Shown piece after piece: positions 22,466 to 23,502 of a stretch of 23,502 nucleotides of DNA. Each line of letters begins with the position of its first letter. Positions within the stretch are counted from its first letter, which is position 1. Both the position numbers and the translations under genes were made by a program. The notes below the pieces were generated by a model. That model worked only from the letters and a program-made list of their open reading frames with translations, was not told where the DNA came from and made no database searches. The stretch is taken from assembly GCA_052034005.1 (NCBI GenBank), contig JBPOJB010000058.1, positions 1 through 23,502 on the forward strand, in the 5' to 3' direction. Origin of the DNA: JAAYDI01 sp052034005. Lineage in GTDB: Bacteria; Planctomycetota; Planctomycetia; Pirellulales; Pirellulaceae.

Positions 22466-23502
22466 CTACAGGCCGTAGTCTTTCGAGGCCATCTTGAGCA
22501 GTCTCAAGATCCGCCGTTGCAGTCGTGTCAGGTCCGTGACGGACGTTTCCGTCTGGCGCGGGCCGGTCAACGCGTGCCGCTGGATCGGCTCGAAGATCTC
22601 GATCAGTCGGCGGGTGGTCGGGCGCTTACAGGCCCGCCGCTCCGGATACATCGGCAGCGACGTCACGCCGCGCTGCTGCATGGCGTTGCGCAGCTCACGC
22701 TCCAACAGCGTCTGGACCAGCATCGCGAAGAAGTAGATGCACAGCATCGCCTGGATCCGACGCACACTCTTCAGATACACCGGCGCGACCGAGAAGTCCG
22801 TCTTCAATTGCGAGAACCGTTTTTCGATCACTGGCTGACGCTTGTAGGCCAGGAGCGTGTCCAGCGCGGAGAATCCGTGCACGTTCGTGACCAACGGGAA
22901 CACGCCGTCCCCGGCGCGGTCCTGCTCCAGGGCCTCCGCGTCGAGTTCCCAGGTCAAGTCATACGATATCGTCTCGCGCTTGACGTAGTGCGTGTCCTTC
23001 CCCGGCCGACCGCGCTGCGACTGCCGGTAGGCCTCGGTGCGAAACTCGAGGATCCCCACCCGCAACCACCGCCGCACCTCCACGCAATCCAAGACGTTCT
23101 TCACGGCCTCCTGCACCTGCTCCCGGGTTCGCAGCCGCGTGCGTGGCCCGGCCATCCGACGCCGCAACTCGGTGAGCTCTCCGATGGCCCGATCGATCTT
23201 CTTCCATCGCGCGGCCTCGTCACGCTGCGCCTTGCGCGTGCTGTGGAACCACCACAAGCGATACCCGTCGGCCGTCAGGGTCTCCCGCGGCCAGATCGAC
23301 AAGCGGTCCGCCACTTCCCCCGCCTCGTCCGGCAGATCATGCAACCATTCCCAAGCGGTTGCGCTCGGCTCGGCCAGCAGACGCTGGCGGAATTCTGTAT
23401 CTTCCTTGCGCGTCGCAGGCAGCACACTCACGAACCGCCCTCCCTGCCCGTCGATGTACCGCATGTTGTCCATCGTGGCCAGCTTGCAGTCGGCCACGTA
23501 GA
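22466..23502 (-). CDS. IS1634-family transposase, C-terminal part (5' end outside window)
   Basis: The frame is open at the right edge. The first visible codons read YVADCKLATMDNMRYIDGQG, then GRFVSVLPATRKED, matching the region around the second catalytic Asp of IS1634 transposases. AYKRQPVIEKRFSQLKTDFS followed by APVYLKSVRRIQAMLCIYFF contains the catalytic Glu (IEKRF) and the conserved C-terminal helix. About 345 residues are visible of an expected ~530-560. The GTG at 23497 corresponds to an internal Val, not a start. There is no internal stop, so this IS may be intact. It sits just after the broken zinc-ribbon-like gene. Confidence 0.88.
   Translation of the reverse strand, partial: YVADCKLATMDNMRYIDGQGGRFVSVLPATRKEDTEFRQRLLAEPSATAWEWLHDLPDEAGEVADRLSIWPRETLTADGYRLWWFHSTRKAQRDEAARWKKIDRAIGELTELRRRMAGPRTRLRTREQVQEAVKNVLDCVEVRRWLRVGILEFRTEAYRQSQRGRPGKDTHYVKRETISYDLTWELDAEALEQDRAGDGVFPLVTNVHGFSALDTLLAYKRQPVIEKRFSQLKTDFSVAPVYLKSVRRIQAMLCIYFFAMLVQTLLERELRNAMQQRGVTSLPMYPERRACKRPTTRRLIEIFEPIQRHALTGPRQTETSVTDLTRLQRRILRLLKMASKDYGL

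Noticed and set aside
1..23502. CRISPR arrays, rRNA genes and riboswitches
   Set aside because: No regularly spaced repeats, rRNA-like segments or recognisable riboswitch cores were seen on either strand.

Overview
The window is GC-rich, double-stranded bacterial DNA. The gene set looks like a planctomycete (Planctomycetota) or close relative: large secreted glycosidase-like and metalloprotease-like proteins, a degenerate sulfatase-fold protein, a GAF/AAA+/Fis sigma-54 activator, and a 'GACGAAGCACGAA'-type intergenic hairpin repeat. This taxonomic reading rests on recalled protein style, not on a database search.

Left accessory region (1-~2550). The window opens inside a DUF499-type ATPase gene of the kind found in anti-phage cassettes with DUF1156 methylases. 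Next comes the catalytic part of a tyrosine integrase whose nucleophilic Tyr codon is an amber stop. A tRNA-Lys(CTT) gene follows, with its 3' end facing the integrase. This is the layout of one end of a tRNA-integrated genomic island. About 0.5 kb of gene-poor DNA, perhaps holding an eroded coding remnant, separates it from the chromosomal-looking part.

Chromosomal-looking core (~3.1-21 kb). On the minus strand lie a sigma-54 activator and a secreted endonuclease/exonuclease/phosphatase-family protein. Divergent from them are fabI and mutT, which overlap by ATGA. A secreted HExxH metallopeptidase and an orphan glutamine-amidotransferase-like protein follow. A ~238-bp inverted-repeat element then precedes a DhnA-type class I aldolase, which has a readable promoter overlapped by a perfect LacI-type palindrome. 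A Wzz/GumC-like two-TM coiled-coil protein is convergent with the aldolase. Then come plsC-like acyltransferase, cdsA-like CDP-DAG synthase and a sulfatase-fold protein that has lost its recognisable active-site motifs, all on the plus strand. A ~1300-residue secreted glycosidase-like protein with a CBM-like module follows. A HIT protein and a small unknown protein close the core on the minus strand.

Right accessory region (~21.3 kb to end). It holds a transposase C-terminal remnant broken by TAA, a small CxxC/CxC protein gene broken by TGA, a perfect 16-bp palindrome, and an IS1634-type transposase running off the right edge.

No complete new multi-gene system can be demonstrated. The most unusual signals are three otherwise open accessory genes each broken by a single nonsense codon (one exactly at the catalytic Tyr), the MITE-like inverted repeat, the operator-controlled aldolase, and the plsC-cdsA-pseudosulfatase gene set.
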